A DNA stretch of 64,000 nucleotides from Shinella yambaruensis (GTDB lineage: Bacteria; Pseudomonadota; Alphaproteobacteria; Rhizobiales; Rhizobiaceae): NCBI RefSeq assembly GCF_022899355.1, contig NZ_JALJCK010000002.1, positions 434,001-498,000 on the forward strand, in the 5' to 3' direction. The translations under genes and the position numbers were made by a program. How positions within the stretch are numbered: position 1 is the first letter of the stretch; each line of letters begins with the position of its first letter. Below the pieces are notes generated by a model. That model saw nothing but the letters and a program-made list of their open reading frames with translations, was not told the DNA's origin and made no database searches. Below are positions 25,052 through 32,742 of the stretch, piece after piece.

Positions 25052-25525
25052 TCAGCTTTGGTAACTGAGCGACCCCGAGAATCCAGGGTAAAGCACGTCG
25101 AATACCTTCGCGGTTTTCCGGTCAACCGCCTCCGCAAGGTGATCGTAACCGGACCGAGGGATCTCCGATGCAGGGCGAATTGTCGTGCCTGCTTCTTCCA
25201 GAACCTGCTGGAACGCTTTGACGCAGCCTCTTGGCATGGTGTCGAGCGAGCCGATCTCGTCGAGCAGCGCCTCCTCAACCGAGGTCAGAACGGAACTGTC
25301 ATTTTTTGTTCGTCGCCTATTCTGGTCCGGAAGCGTTCCAAAAAGGTCAAACAGCGACAGGAGGCCCTCTCGCAGGCGGTCATTCTTCAGCATTTCGGTC
25401 AGGCTGCCTTCGGCCTCCTTGCATGTCGAGCCACAAGATTGCCAGTGCCGGAAAACCGAAACGACGAATGCTTCGTCACTGGTCAGATCGGAAAAGCCAA
25501 GCGGGGTAAAATTGATGGTTTCCAT
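25052..25525 (-). CDS. Hypothetical protein, 157 residues
   Basis: I do not recognise this protein. It is soluble and mixed helical, with two close Cys near the N-terminus (SCGSTCKEAEGS), a basic patch (QNRRRTKND) and no signal peptide or membrane segment. It converges on the CapA-like gene 16 bases away and stands divergent to acnB. Base composition of the stretch is less GC-rich than its neighbours, which together with the orphan character hints at acquisition. Coding is supported by an uninterrupted frame and a plausible ATG, but codon bias is weak. Confidence 0.5.
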   Translation of the reverse strand: METINFTPLGFSDLTSDEAFVVSVFRHWQSCGSTCKEAEGSLTEMLKNDRLREGLLSLFDLFGTLPDQNRRRTKNDSSVLTSVEEALLDEIGSLDTMPRGCVKAFQQVLEEAGTTIRPASEIPRSGYDHLAEAVDRKTAKVFDVLYPGFSGSLSYQS

Positions 25526-25643
25526 AAATCCAGTCCGAGCGGCACGCGGAGGCCTTCTTTAGACGATTAAAGTTGATTTCGAAACACCACTTTTTAATGA
25601 AATGCGGTATCTTGTCACGCGGTCCTGGTTGACGTACTCGAAA

Positions 25644-25661
25644 CCCACAGAGCCCTGTGGG
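25644..25661. promoter_or_regulatory. Hairpin in the acnB leader
   Basis: CCCACAG and CTGTGGG separated by AGCC, about 65 bases before the acnB start. It may belong to the 5' untranslated region. Function unknown. Confidence 0.35.
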
Positions 25662-25726
25662 CCAAGCAACAAACCGCTCGGTGGCGCTACGTTTCCGCGC
25701 CATGCAGTTCATGACGTGGGATAGCG

Positions 25727-28516
25727 ATGAACCTTTACCTGGATTACCTGGCTGAGATCAAAAGCAGAGAAGCACAAGGGCTCGCCCCCAAGCCGATCGA
25801 CGACGGCGGATTGACCGGCGAAATCATTGCAATCATCCAGGATGCCGGTAACGAGCATCGGGCCGATGCCCTGAATTTCTTCATCTACAATACGCTGCCG
25901 GGCACGACCAGCGCGGCTGGCGTCAAGGCCGCTTTCCTGAAGAAGATCATCCTCGGCGAAACGATCGTCCCGGAGATCACCCCCGAATTCGCCCTCGAAC
26001 TGTTGTCGCATATGAAAGGAGGCCCTTCGATCGACGTGCTGCTCGACATCGCGCTTGGCGATGACGCCGCGATCGCCGGGCAGGCCGGCGAGGTGCTGAA
26101 GACGCAGGTCTTCCTCTACGATGCCGACATGTTCCGGCTGCGCGATGCCTTCAAGGCGGGCAATGCCATCGCGAAGGGCGTTCTGGAGAGCTATGCCAAG
26201 GCCGAATTCTTCACCAAGCTCCCGGATGTCGAGGACGAGATCAAGGTCGTGACCTTCATCGCCGCCGAAGGCGATATATCGACCGACCTGCTGTCGCCCG
26301 GCAACCAGGCGCATTCGCGCTCGGACCGCGAGCTGCACGGCCAGTGCATGATCACGCCCGAGGCGCAGCAGGAAATCGTGGCGCTGAAGAAGCAGCACCC
26401 GGACAAGCGCGTGATGATGATCGCCGAAAAGGGCACGATGGGCGTGGGCTCGTCGCGGATGTCCGGCGTGAACAATGTGGCGCTCTGGACCGGTAAGCAG
26501 GCCAGCCCCTATGTGCCCTTCGTCAATTACGCGCCGGTCGTCGCGGGCACCAACGGCATCTCGCCGATCTTCGCGACCACCGTCGACGTGACCGGCGGCA
26601 TCGGAATCAACCTGAAGAACTGGACTAGGAAAACCGGCGAGGACGGCAAGCCGATCCTCAACAACGACGGCAACCCGGTCCTCGAGCAGCAATTCTCGGT
26701 CGAGACCGGGACAGTCCTGAAGATCGACACGAAGAACAAGAAGCTCCGCGACGAGAACGGCAAGGAGCTGGTCGACGTCGCCGCCGCTTTCACACCCCAG
26801 AAGATGGAGTTCATGAAGGCCGGCAGCTCCTATGCTATCGTCTTCGGCAAGAAGCTCCAGACCTTTGCCGCCCAGACGCTCGGGGTCGAGCCGACCCCGG
26901 TCTTCGCCCCGAACAAGGAAATCACCGTCGAGGGCCAGGGCCTGACCGCGGTCGAGAAGATCTTCAACCGCAACGCCGTCGGCGTGACGCCGGGCAAGGT
27001 GCTGCACGCGGGCTCGGACGTGCGGGTCAAGGTGAACATCGTCGGCTCGCAGGACACCACCGGCCTGATGACCGCGCAGGAACTCGAGGCGATGGCGGCC
27101 ACCGTCATCTCGCCGCTCGTGGACGGCGCCTACCAGTCGGGTTGTCACACGGCATCCGTCTGGGACAAGAAGGCGCAGGCGAACATTCCGAAACTCATGG
27201 CCTTCATGAACAACTTCGGCCTGATCACCGCCCGCGACCCGAAGGGCGTCTATCATTCGATGACGGACGTGATCCACAAGGTGCTGAACGACATCACCGT
27301 GGATGACTGGGCGATCATCATCGGCGGCGACAGCCACACCCGCATGTCCAAGGGCGTGGCCTTCGGCGCCGATTCGGGCACCGTGGCGCTGGCGCTGGCC
27401 ACCGGCGAGGCGACCATGCCGATCCCGCAGTCGGTCAAGGTGACCTTCAAGGGAACGATGAAGCCCTATATGGACTTCCGCGACGTGGTGCATGCGACCC
27501 AATCGCAGATGCTCAAGCAGTGTGGGGACAACGTGTTCCAGGGCCGGGTGATCGAGGTCCATATCGGCACGCTTCTGGCCGACCAGGCCTTCACCTTCAC
27601 CGACTGGACGGCCGAGATGAAGGCCAAGGCGTCGATCTGCATCTCGCAGGACGAGACGCTGATCGAGTCGCTGGAAATCGCCAAGTCGCGCATCCAGATC
27701 ATGATCGACAAGGGCATGGAAAACGCGGCACGGACCCTGCACGGCTTGATCGCCAAGGCGGACAGGCGCATTGCCGAGATCCGCTCGGGCGAAAAGCCTG
27801 CGCTCGCGCCCGATGACAATGCGAAATACTTCGCCGAAGTCGTCGTCGACCTGGACGTGATCGACGAGCCGATGATTGCCGACCCCGACGTGAACAATGC
27901 CGATGTGTCCAAGCGCTATACCCACGACACGATCCGCCCGGTGTCCTATTACGGCGGCGCCAAGAAGGTCGATCTTGGCTTCGTGGGCTCGTGCATGGTG
28001 CACAAGGGCGACATGAAGATCGTCGCCCAGATGCTGAAGAACATCGAGAAGGCCGAGGGTAAGGTCGAGTTCAAGGCGCCGCTCGTCGTCGCCGCCCCGA
28101 CCTACAACATCATCGACGAGCTGAAGGCCGAAGGGGATTGGGAAATCCTGCAGAAGTATTCGGGCTTCGAGTTCGACGACCTGATGCCGAAGAGCAAAGC
28201 GCGGACCGAATACGAGAACATCCTCTATCTCGAGCGTCCGGGCTGCAACCTGTGCATGGGCAACCAGGAAAAGGCGGAGAAGGGCGATACCGTCCTGGCG
28301 ACCTCGACCCGCCTGTTCCAGGGCCGCGTCGTGGAAGACACCACCGAGAAGAAGGGTGAATCGCTGCTGGCCTCGACCCCGGTCGTGGTGTTGTCGGCGA
28401 TCCTCGGCCGCACGCCGAGCATGGAAGAGTACCGGGCTGCCGTCGACGGAATAGACCTGACAAAGTTCGCTCCGCCGAAAGTCGCTCCGATCGATTCCCT
28501 GTCCGTCCATTACTAG
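25727..28516 (+). CDS. acnB: Aconitate hydratase B (bifunctional aconitase / 2-methylisocitrate dehydratase)
   Basis: A 929-residue AcnB: N-terminal HEAT-like domain (1-160), swivel domain 4, then the catalytic domains 1-3. Cluster ligands of the [4Fe-4S] centre are visible as the late GCNLCMGNQEKAEKG pair with an earlier Cys in VGSCMVHKGD. Other signatures are SRSDRELHGQCM and GGDSHTRMSKGVAFGADSG. AcnB interconverts citrate and isocitrate in the TCA cycle and can dehydrate 2-methylisocitrate. It is longer than the E. coli enzyme. Rhizobia mostly rely on AcnA, so this gene is notable here. It stands alone and is not obviously part of an operon. Confidence 0.96.
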   Translation: MNLYLDYLAEIKSREAQGLAPKPIDDGGLTGEIIAIIQDAGNEHRADALNFFIYNTLPGTTSAAGVKAAFLKKIILGETIVPEITPEFALELLSHMKGGPSIDVLLDIALGDDAAIAGQAGEVLKTQVFLYDADMFRLRDAFKAGNAIAKGVLESYAKAEFFTKLPDVEDEIKVVTFIAAEGDISTDLLSPGNQAHSRSDRELHGQCMITPEAQQEIVALKKQHPDKRVMMIAEKGTMGVGSSRMSGVNNVALWTGKQASPYVPFVNYAPVVAGTNGISPIFATTVDVTGGIGINLKNWTRKTGEDGKPILNNDGNPVLEQQFSVETGTVLKIDTKNKKLRDENGKELVDVAAAFTPQKMEFMKAGSSYAIVFGKKLQTFAAQTLGVEPTPVFAPNKEITVEGQGLTAVEKIFNRNAVGVTPGKVLHAGSDVRVKVNIVGSQDTTGLMTAQELEAMAATVISPLVDGAYQSGCHTASVWDKKAQANIPKLMAFMNNFGLITARDPKGVYHSMTDVIHKVLNDITVDDWAIIIGGDSHTRMSKGVAFGADSGTVALALATGEATMPIPQSVKVTFKGTMKPYMDFRDVVHATQSQMLKQCGDNVFQGRVIEVHIGTLLADQAFTFTDWTAEMKAKASICISQDETLIESLEIAKSRIQIMIDKGMENAARTLHGLIAKADRRIAEIRSGEKPALAPDDNAKYFAEVVVDLDVIDEPMIADPDVNNADVSKRYTHDTIRPVSYYGGAKKVDLGFVGSCMVHKGDMKIVAQMLKNIEKAEGKVEFKAPLVVAAPTYNIIDELKAEGDWEILQKYSGFEFDDLMPKSKARTEYENILYLERPGCNLCMGNQEKAEKGDTVLATSTRLFQGRVVEDTTEKKGESLLASTPVVVLSAILGRTPSMEEYRAAVDGIDLTKFAPPKVAPIDSLSVHY

Positions 28517-28840
28517 GGGCTCGACATCGAGAGGGCGCCGTAAAGCCTGACGCCGATTGGGTGGCCCGGCGAGGCGCCCTGCTGTCAGGCGGGCGTAAGC
28601 CCGAGCGATTCATTACACTCGCTCATCCCCGGAATCTGCGCACGGATGAAGATCCGGCGCGGACCGGCGGCGCGTTGTCCCGTGGCACCCCTGCCGCTGG
28701 GTGAGTGCGGGCGCGCTCGGGAGGGCTTGATTTTACGGGCAGTATTCTATTGTTTTAGTAGGGAATGCCGTGTCACCCACTCGTCGGACAGGACGAGTTC
28801 CTGGAAACCGCCTCACGCCGTGCAGGAAAGGAACCCATCG
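28517..28840. other. Intergenic region after acnB
   Basis: It holds two interleaved inverted repeats right after acnB: AGGGCGCC (28532-28539) with GGCGCCCT (28573-28580), and GCCTGAC (28545-28551) with GTCAGGC (28584-28590). The arms alternate, so the RNA could form either hairpin or an H-type pseudoknot. Further on lies the sulfur-type box at 28744. No convincing gene is seen. Confidence 0.55.
28744..28760. promoter_or_regulatory. Sulfur-island box before the first FAD/NAD(P)-binding gene
   Basis: ATTCTATTGTTTTAGTA matches 15 of 17 bases of the element at 39027-39043 next to ssuD, and shares ATTCTAT with the ssuA promoter. It lies 81 bases before the gene start. Confidence 0.5.
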
Positions 28841-30226
28841 ATGACGCTTGCGCCCGCCCAACTCCTTCCGCAATCGCAGGACGCCGATACCCTCGCACGG
28901 ATCGCCATCATCGGTCGTGGCTTCACCGGCCTCATGACGGCAATCGCGCTCTTGAAGGCCGTCCACAGGCCGTTCCATCTCGTGATGTTCGACCCCTATC
29001 CGAAAATCGACGGCGGGGAGAGCATCGGCCGCCCGGCGTCCGGGCTCCTGAACAGCCGCGTCCGCGATCTCTCGGTCGATCCGGCGGCCCGCGACGATTT
29101 TCGTCATTGGCTGGAGGCCAATGACGGCTGGCGTGACCGCGACCAGGCGGTGCCCGGCAATGTCGATCATGCCTTCGTGCCCGGGGAGGTGTTCAGCGCC
29201 TATGCCTATCAGCGTTTCTCCGAAGCGCTGCGCGAACGGGCCGATGTGATGGTTCAGGTGCGTGCCGAGAGTGTCGCGGCCATCGGGCGCCACTCGCGGG
29301 GCGGTCTTTCCGTTCTTTCGGGCGAGGGCGATCAGGCGCGCTTCGATGCCGTCTTCCTGGCGACGGGCTATGGCCTGCGCGAGATCGCCGAAGGCAATGC
29401 CGGCCCGACCGGCGCAAGGGAGGTGCAGGTCATCGGCGGCGGCGTTCATGCCGTCGACCGTGCGCTGCGCCTGCTTGCGGCAGGGGAGGCGTCCCATGTC
29501 ACGCTCATTTCCGCGTCCGGTTTCCTGCCGCAGCCGCATGCGCCGTCGGCCGTCGGCGCCGTATCCTCCGATCGTCCGTTCCCGAACACGCTCCGCGGCG
29601 CCTTCCGCCATCTGCGCGAGGCCGCGAACCGGGCGGCACTGGAGGGGACTGGCTGGCAGGGCATCATGAACGATTTCCGCCTGCGCGCCCGCGAGCTCTG
29701 GCAGGGCCTGACGCCGGAGGAGCGGCGTCGCTTCAAGCGCCATGTCAAGCCGATCTACGACAGCCACCGCAACCGTCTTCCGCTCGGCCACTATGAGCGG
29801 CTGCGCCGGGCAATCGACAGCGGGGCGATCACGGTGCGCAAGGGCAAGATCGAGCGCATCGCGACCAATGGCGTGCTGCTCTCGGGCGCGGGGGGACTGC
29901 AGGTTCTGCCGGCGGACCGGACGATCGATTGTCGTGTCCGCCCGACCGATCTCGATTCCCCGCTCTTCCGCTCGCTCCTGTCGGCGCAGCTTGCGCGGCG
30001 GGACGAGCTCGACCTCGGCATCCTCGTCGACGGTGACGGCCGGGTCTTTTCGCAAACGGGGGCATTCGAGGGGCTCTTCGCGATGGGGCCGCTGGGTCTT
30101 GGAAGCCTGCCGGATATCGACCTCGTGCCGCAGATCGTCGTTCAGGCTCACGCGGCAGCCGACGCCCTCGGGGCTTGGCTTGCGGAAACCGCGAGCAGCA
30201 AAGCCGCGGAGTCTCGCACGCGCTAG
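28841..30226 (+). CDS. FAD/NAD(P)-binding protein (first of two in the island)
   Basis: A 461-residue flavoprotein with an N-terminal dinucleotide fold (IIGRGFTGLMTAIALL) and a second one in the middle (VQVIGGGVHAVDRALRLL). It belongs to the PF13454-type FAD/NAD(P)-binding family and is related to the protein at 59794 (GGGFTGAACAYHLV), at the other end of the sulfur island. ATG 28841 follows GGAAAGGAA; the frame is open upstream but without homology. It could reduce flavin or an oxidised sulfur or nitrogen group; the reaction is not known. A sulfur-type promoter box supports co-regulation with the monooxygenases. Confidence 0.8.
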   Translation: MTLAPAQLLPQSQDADTLARIAIIGRGFTGLMTAIALLKAVHRPFHLVMFDPYPKIDGGESIGRPASGLLNSRVRDLSVDPAARDDFRHWLEANDGWRDRDQAVPGNVDHAFVPGEVFSAYAYQRFSEALRERADVMVQVRAESVAAIGRHSRGGLSVLSGEGDQARFDAVFLATGYGLREIAEGNAGPTGAREVQVIGGGVHAVDRALRLLAAGEASHVTLISASGFLPQPHAPSAVGAVSSDRPFPNTLRGAFRHLREAANRAALEGTGWQGIMNDFRLRARELWQGLTPEERRRFKRHVKPIYDSHRNRLPLGHYERLRRAIDSGAITVRKGKIERIATNGVLLSGAGGLQVLPADRTIDCRVRPTDLDSPLFRSLLSAQLARRDELDLGILVDGDGRVFSQTGAFEGLFAMGPLGLGSLPDIDLVPQIVVQAHAAADALGAWLAETASSKAAESRTR

Positions 30227-30289
30227 AAAGACGCCGGCCCGGCCGGCAGCCGGGTCAGACCAGTCGCGAGAGGCCGCGACAGGTGCGGA

Positions 30290-30625
30290 TCAGCGGGGCA
30301 GCAGCGCCTGTTCGTAGATCTTCGTCGAACGGGCGCCGGAACGGCAATAAGCCAGGATCGGCCGGGGAAGATCGTCCAGAGCCTGGATCATGCTGCCCAC
30401 GGCCTCGTCCGTCAGTCCCGTGGAAAGCACGGGGATATGCCGGACCTCGATGCCGAGCTGGGCCGCGCGGCCGGCAATCGACGAGAATGCGGGCTGGTCG
30501 GCTTGCTCCCGGTCGGGCCGGTGGCAGACGATGGAGCGGAACCCCAGCAGGCTGACGATGTCGACATCTTCAGCCTCGATCTGCGGTGAAACCGAGTAGT
30601 CCTCGTTGATCTTGCGGATGTCCAT
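30290..30625 (-). CDS. TIGR01244-type sulfur transferase / PTP-like phosphatase
   Basis: A 111-residue protein of the beta-lactamase-hydrolase-like phosphatase family, with the active-site loop AYCRSGARSTKIYEQ (nucleophilic Cys, loop Arg, following Ser), as in rhodanese and small tyrosine phosphatases. Members are found as stand-alone proteins or fused to persulfide dioxygenase/Blh proteins and are linked to persulfide or sulfide handling. ATG 30625 gives the family N-terminus (MDIRKINEDYSVS); the frame is open upstream without support. It lies in a minus-strand group with a small membrane protein and the FMN reductase. Confidence 0.85.
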   Translation of the reverse strand: MDIRKINEDYSVSPQIEAEDVDIVSLLGFRSIVCHRPDREQADQPAFSSIAGRAAQLGIEVRHIPVLSTGLTDEAVGSMIQALDDLPRPILAYCRSGARSTKIYEQALLPR

Positions 30626-30674
30626 GCCTGTCCTTCCTTTGTCGTTCTGGCGAAGGCGTGTTGTCTTTCGGGCT

Positions 30675-30818
30675 TCAGGAAAAGCCCAGGGGCCGCACAG
30701 ACACGCTGAGCCACAGGGCGGCGGCAACGAGCGCCACGGCTGCCGCCACCCCGACGAAAAACCAGCTCAGTTCGCTCGAAGGCCTCAAGACCGGCCGGCG
30801 GCCGATGTCACGCCGCAT
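30675..30818 (-). CDS. Small single-pass membrane protein
   Basis: A 47-residue protein with a basic N-terminus and one hydrophobic helix (WFFVGVAAAVALVAAALWL). Its ATG overlaps the end of the FMN reductase gene by 11 bases and has AAGGA eight bases upstream, so it looks translationally coupled. No homology is recognised. Placement between the reductase and the sulfur transferase makes it part of the same transcript. Confidence 0.5.
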   Translation of the reverse strand: MRRDIGRRPVLRPSSELSWFFVGVAAAVALVAAALWLSVSVRPLGFS

Positions 30819-31368
30819 GATGGACATCCTTGTCGACAGCCGGAAGAAGGCCGGACAGATCCGACAGGAGGTCGTCGAAGCGCGCCGCAAGGCGGGCCGA
30901 TGCAACCCTGTGGTCCTTGAAATCGACATCGGATGCATAGATCGCCGTCGGGAGTGTCCGGGCGCTGAAGAAGCCGAAGAGGGGACGCAGCTGATGCTCG
31001 ACCACCAGCGCATGCCGGTCGCCGCCGCCGGTCGCCGTGAGGATGACGGGTTTCCCGCGCAGTTCGAGAGGGTCGATCAGGTCGAACAGGTGCTTGAAGA
31101 GGCCGGGATAGGAGCCCTTGTAGGTGGGCGAGCCGACCAGCAGCAGGTCTGCCGTGACGATATCGGCGAAGACTTGCCGGGCCTGATGGTCGAGGTCCTT
31201 GCGCCAGAGCGCGCGGCCGAGCGAAGGGCCGACGTCATTGAGGTCGTAGGACGATGTCTCCACCGCGTAGCGGGCCTGGATCAGCGAGGCGATGTGCCCG
31301 GTAAGCGCCTGGGTTTTCGACGGTCTGTTGTAGCTGCCTGTTATGCTGACGAGCCTCGGTATCGACAT
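30808..31368 (-). CDS. msuE: NADPH-dependent FMN reductase, MsuE type
   Basis: A 186-residue flavodoxin-fold FMN reductase (ITGSYNRPSKTQALT, then VGSPTYKGSYPGLFKHLFDLI, then GGGDRHALVVEHQLRPLFGFF). MsuE and SsuE supply FMNH2 to sulfonate monooxygenases. This is the only such reductase in the window, so it probably serves SsuD, both NtaA-type monooxygenases and the DszC/SfnB-type proteins. ATG 31368 has GGAG before it; an in-frame ATG at 31380 directly abuts the AT-rich inverted repeat and lacks a ribosome site. Confidence 0.92.
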   Translation of the reverse strand: MSIPRLVSITGSYNRPSKTQALTGHIASLIQARYAVETSSYDLNDVGPSLGRALWRKDLDHQARQVFADIVTADLLLVGSPTYKGSYPGLFKHLFDLIDPLELRGKPVILTATGGGDRHALVVEHQLRPLFGFFSARTLPTAIYASDVDFKDHRVASARLAARFDDLLSDLSGLLPAVDKDVHHAA

Positions 31369-31714
31369 GGCGTTCTCCATTTTAATCTATGATTCTCTAT
31401 AAAAATTATAGATTAAAGGAAAAGCACGCTATTTTCGGCTCGTCTGGAGGAAAGATCGCCCACGCATCCGGTGGCCTCCTAGGCCCCGGCGGGCGTATCG
31501 CGCGCCGCTCCTGCTTTTCCGGAGCCTTCCCGTCTCTCAGATAACGGAGGATTTTCCGTGATATCGAACGGTTTTGCATTCGCAGCGGATGGGGCGTTCG
31601 TTCCATTGGAGGAAAGATTCTTGGAAAGAATTTTCTCCTTGAGCGTGTTTCGCGCATTTATTACCCATCCGGTCATTGAAACGCGAAACACGGGCCGCGG
31701 GCCGGGAGACTTCG
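31369..31714. other. Control region between msuE and the Met-rich gene
   Basis: Next to msuE lies the inverted repeat at 31381-31417. The remaining 300 bases form the leader of the Met-rich gene. It contains a GGAGG followed by an in-frame GTG at 31558, but that frame runs into low-complexity sequence over the Met-rich gene and is not credible. No known riboswitch was recognised. Confidence 0.5.
31381..31417. promoter_or_regulatory. Ten-base inverted repeat of the sulfur box at msuE
   Basis: TTTAATCTAT (31381-31390) and ATAGATTAAA (31408-31417) are exact complements separated by 17 bases that contain CTATAAAAATTATAG-like sequence. This carries the AATCTAT/ATAGATT core seen at ssuA, at the second SBP gene and at the sugar-type importer. 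Confidence 0.6.
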
Positions 31715-32044
31715 ATGAACACTGCGATGAACATGATGCCGATGATGAACGCCATGATGGGTGGCATGGGCCAGCCGATGATGTCGCCGATGATGATGAA
31801 CGGCATGATGCCGATGATGGGCGGCATGCCCATGATGATGCCGATGCCCATGCCGATGATGATGAGCACGATGTCCTGCAAGATGACCGACGCCGGCATG
31901 GTCTGCGAGATGAAGCCGATGGACGGCATGGACCCGGCGATGTTCATGGAATGCTGCAAGCGCATGATGGCCATGATGAACGGCGGCATGCCGATGATGA
32001 TGATGTGCGGCGGCATGATGATGTGCTGCTCGATGGCCGCCTGA
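31715..32044 (+). CDS. Methionine- and cysteine-rich small protein
   Basis: A 109-residue low-complexity protein with 48 Met (about 44%) and seven Cys, so about half of all residues contain sulfur. Runs such as MMNGMMPMMGGMPMMMP are joined to a short less repetitive part (CKMTDAGMVCEMKPMDGMD, then FMECCKRMM). There is no signal peptide. Three points support this frame over others that are open because of repeated ATG: GGGAGA eight bases before ATG 31715, GC-rich third positions in non-Met codons, and a terminator 24 bases after the stop. It may store sulfur or bind copper(I) through thioether groups. Its place in a sulfur island next to a SutR-like regulator favours a sulfur role, but this is inference. 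Confidence 0.75.
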   Translation: MNTAMNMMPMMNAMMGGMGQPMMSPMMMNGMMPMMGGMPMMMPMPMPMMMSTMSCKMTDAGMVCEMKPMDGMDPAMFMECCKRMMAMMNGGMPMMMMCGGMMMCCSMAA

Positions 32045-32067
32045 GGCGCATCGCACCGCAAAGCTAT

Positions 32068-32093
32068 AAGGCCTCCCCTCCGGGAGGCCTTTT
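32068..32093 (+). terminator. Rho-independent terminator of the Met-rich gene
   Basis: AAGGCCTCCC and GGGAGGCCTT form a ten-base stem with loop CTCC (32068-32091), ending in TTTT. It closes the Met-rich transcript. Confidence 0.85.
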
Positions 32094-32102
32094 CATATGG
32101 CC

Positions 32103-32123
32103 GGGCCTCCCTTGGGGAGGCCC
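32103..32123. terminator. Second hairpin between convergent genes
   Basis: GGGCCTCCC and GGGAGGCCC with a three-base loop, directly beyond the stop of the XRE-cupin gene on the minus strand. It is a likely stop for that gene, although no clean T-run follows. Confidence 0.5.
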
Positions 32124-32124
32124 C

Positions 32125-32742
32125 TCATATGTGGATGACGTCCCGGTATGTCGAGACGAGATAGACGGTCGCGGGGCTGCCGGTCATGTTGCGGTAGACG
32201 TGCGGCACGTCCGCCTCGAAGACGAGGGCGTCGCCTTCACCGAGAATATAGGGCTGCTTGCCGACGATCACTTCGACCGTGCCTTGCGCGACGACGAGGT
32301 TTTCCACGGTGCCGTTGCGGTGGGCTTCGGCCCGCTCGGCATGGTGCGGCGCCAGCCGCAATTCGTAGAATTCCACGGTGCGGTCACCGTCATAGGGAAA
32401 GAGCGCGCGGGTCTCGAATTTCCCGTCGCTCGACGACAGAGTCTTGGAGGCCGAGCGGGTGAGCAGCACCGTCGCCGGCTCTTCCGCCTCGATGATCAGC
32501 GAGCCGCAGGTGACGTCGAGGGCCGCGGCGATCTTGGCGAGGATGCTGAGCGTCGGGCTGCTCTTGCCGGTTTCGATCTGCCCCAGCATGGCCCGGCTGA
32601 CGCCGGAGACCTTGGCGAGCCGGTCGAGCGAATAGCCGCGCCGCGTTCTCAGCCGGCGCAGGTGCTGGCCGGTCCGTATGCAGATCGCGTCCGACGGCGC
32701 CGGAGCGGTTTCCCGGTCGAGCACGGCGACTTCACCGCGCAT
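32125..32742 (-). CDS. XRE-cupin transcriptional regulator, SutR-like
   Basis: A 205-residue regulator with an N-terminal XRE helix-turn-helix (about 25-80; LRTRRGYSLDRLAKVSGVSRAMLGQIE as spaced motif LRRLR...VSGVS...QIETGKSSPT) and a C-terminal cupin (about 110-200; EAHRNGTVENLVVAQG and ALVFEADVPHVY). E. coli SutR (YdcN), a regulator of sulfur utilisation genes, has this architecture. It sits in the middle of the sulfur island, overlaps a 61-residue protein gene upstream and faces the Met-rich gene. It is a good candidate to bind the shared AT-rich boxes, but this is not proven. Confidence 0.9.
   Translation of the reverse strand: MRGEVAVLDRETAPAPSDAICIRTGQHLRRLRTRRGYSLDRLAKVSGVSRAMLGQIETGKSSPTLSILAKIAAALDVTCGSLIIEAEEPATVLLTRSASKTLSSSDGKFETRALFPYDGDRTVEFYELRLAPHHAERAEAHRNGTVENLVVAQGTVEVIVGKQPYILGEGDALVFEADVPHVYRNMTGSPATVYLVSTYRDVIHI

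Noticed and set aside
25709-28510. A 933-residue minus-strand frame opposite acnB
   Set aside because: Antisense shadow of a clear aconitase; the translation is His/Asp/Leu/Arg-rich with no family features.
31419-31714. SAM or other sulfur riboswitch in the leader of the Met-rich gene
   Set aside because: No match to the SAM-II or SAM-I core that I know could be found by eye.
31558-32061. Asp/His-rich plus-strand frame and His-rich or Ile-rich minus-strand frames over the Met-rich gene
   Set aside because: They stay open only because repeated ATG codons read as GAT or CAT in other frames. The Met-rich frame has the ribosome site, terminator and sensible codon third positions.
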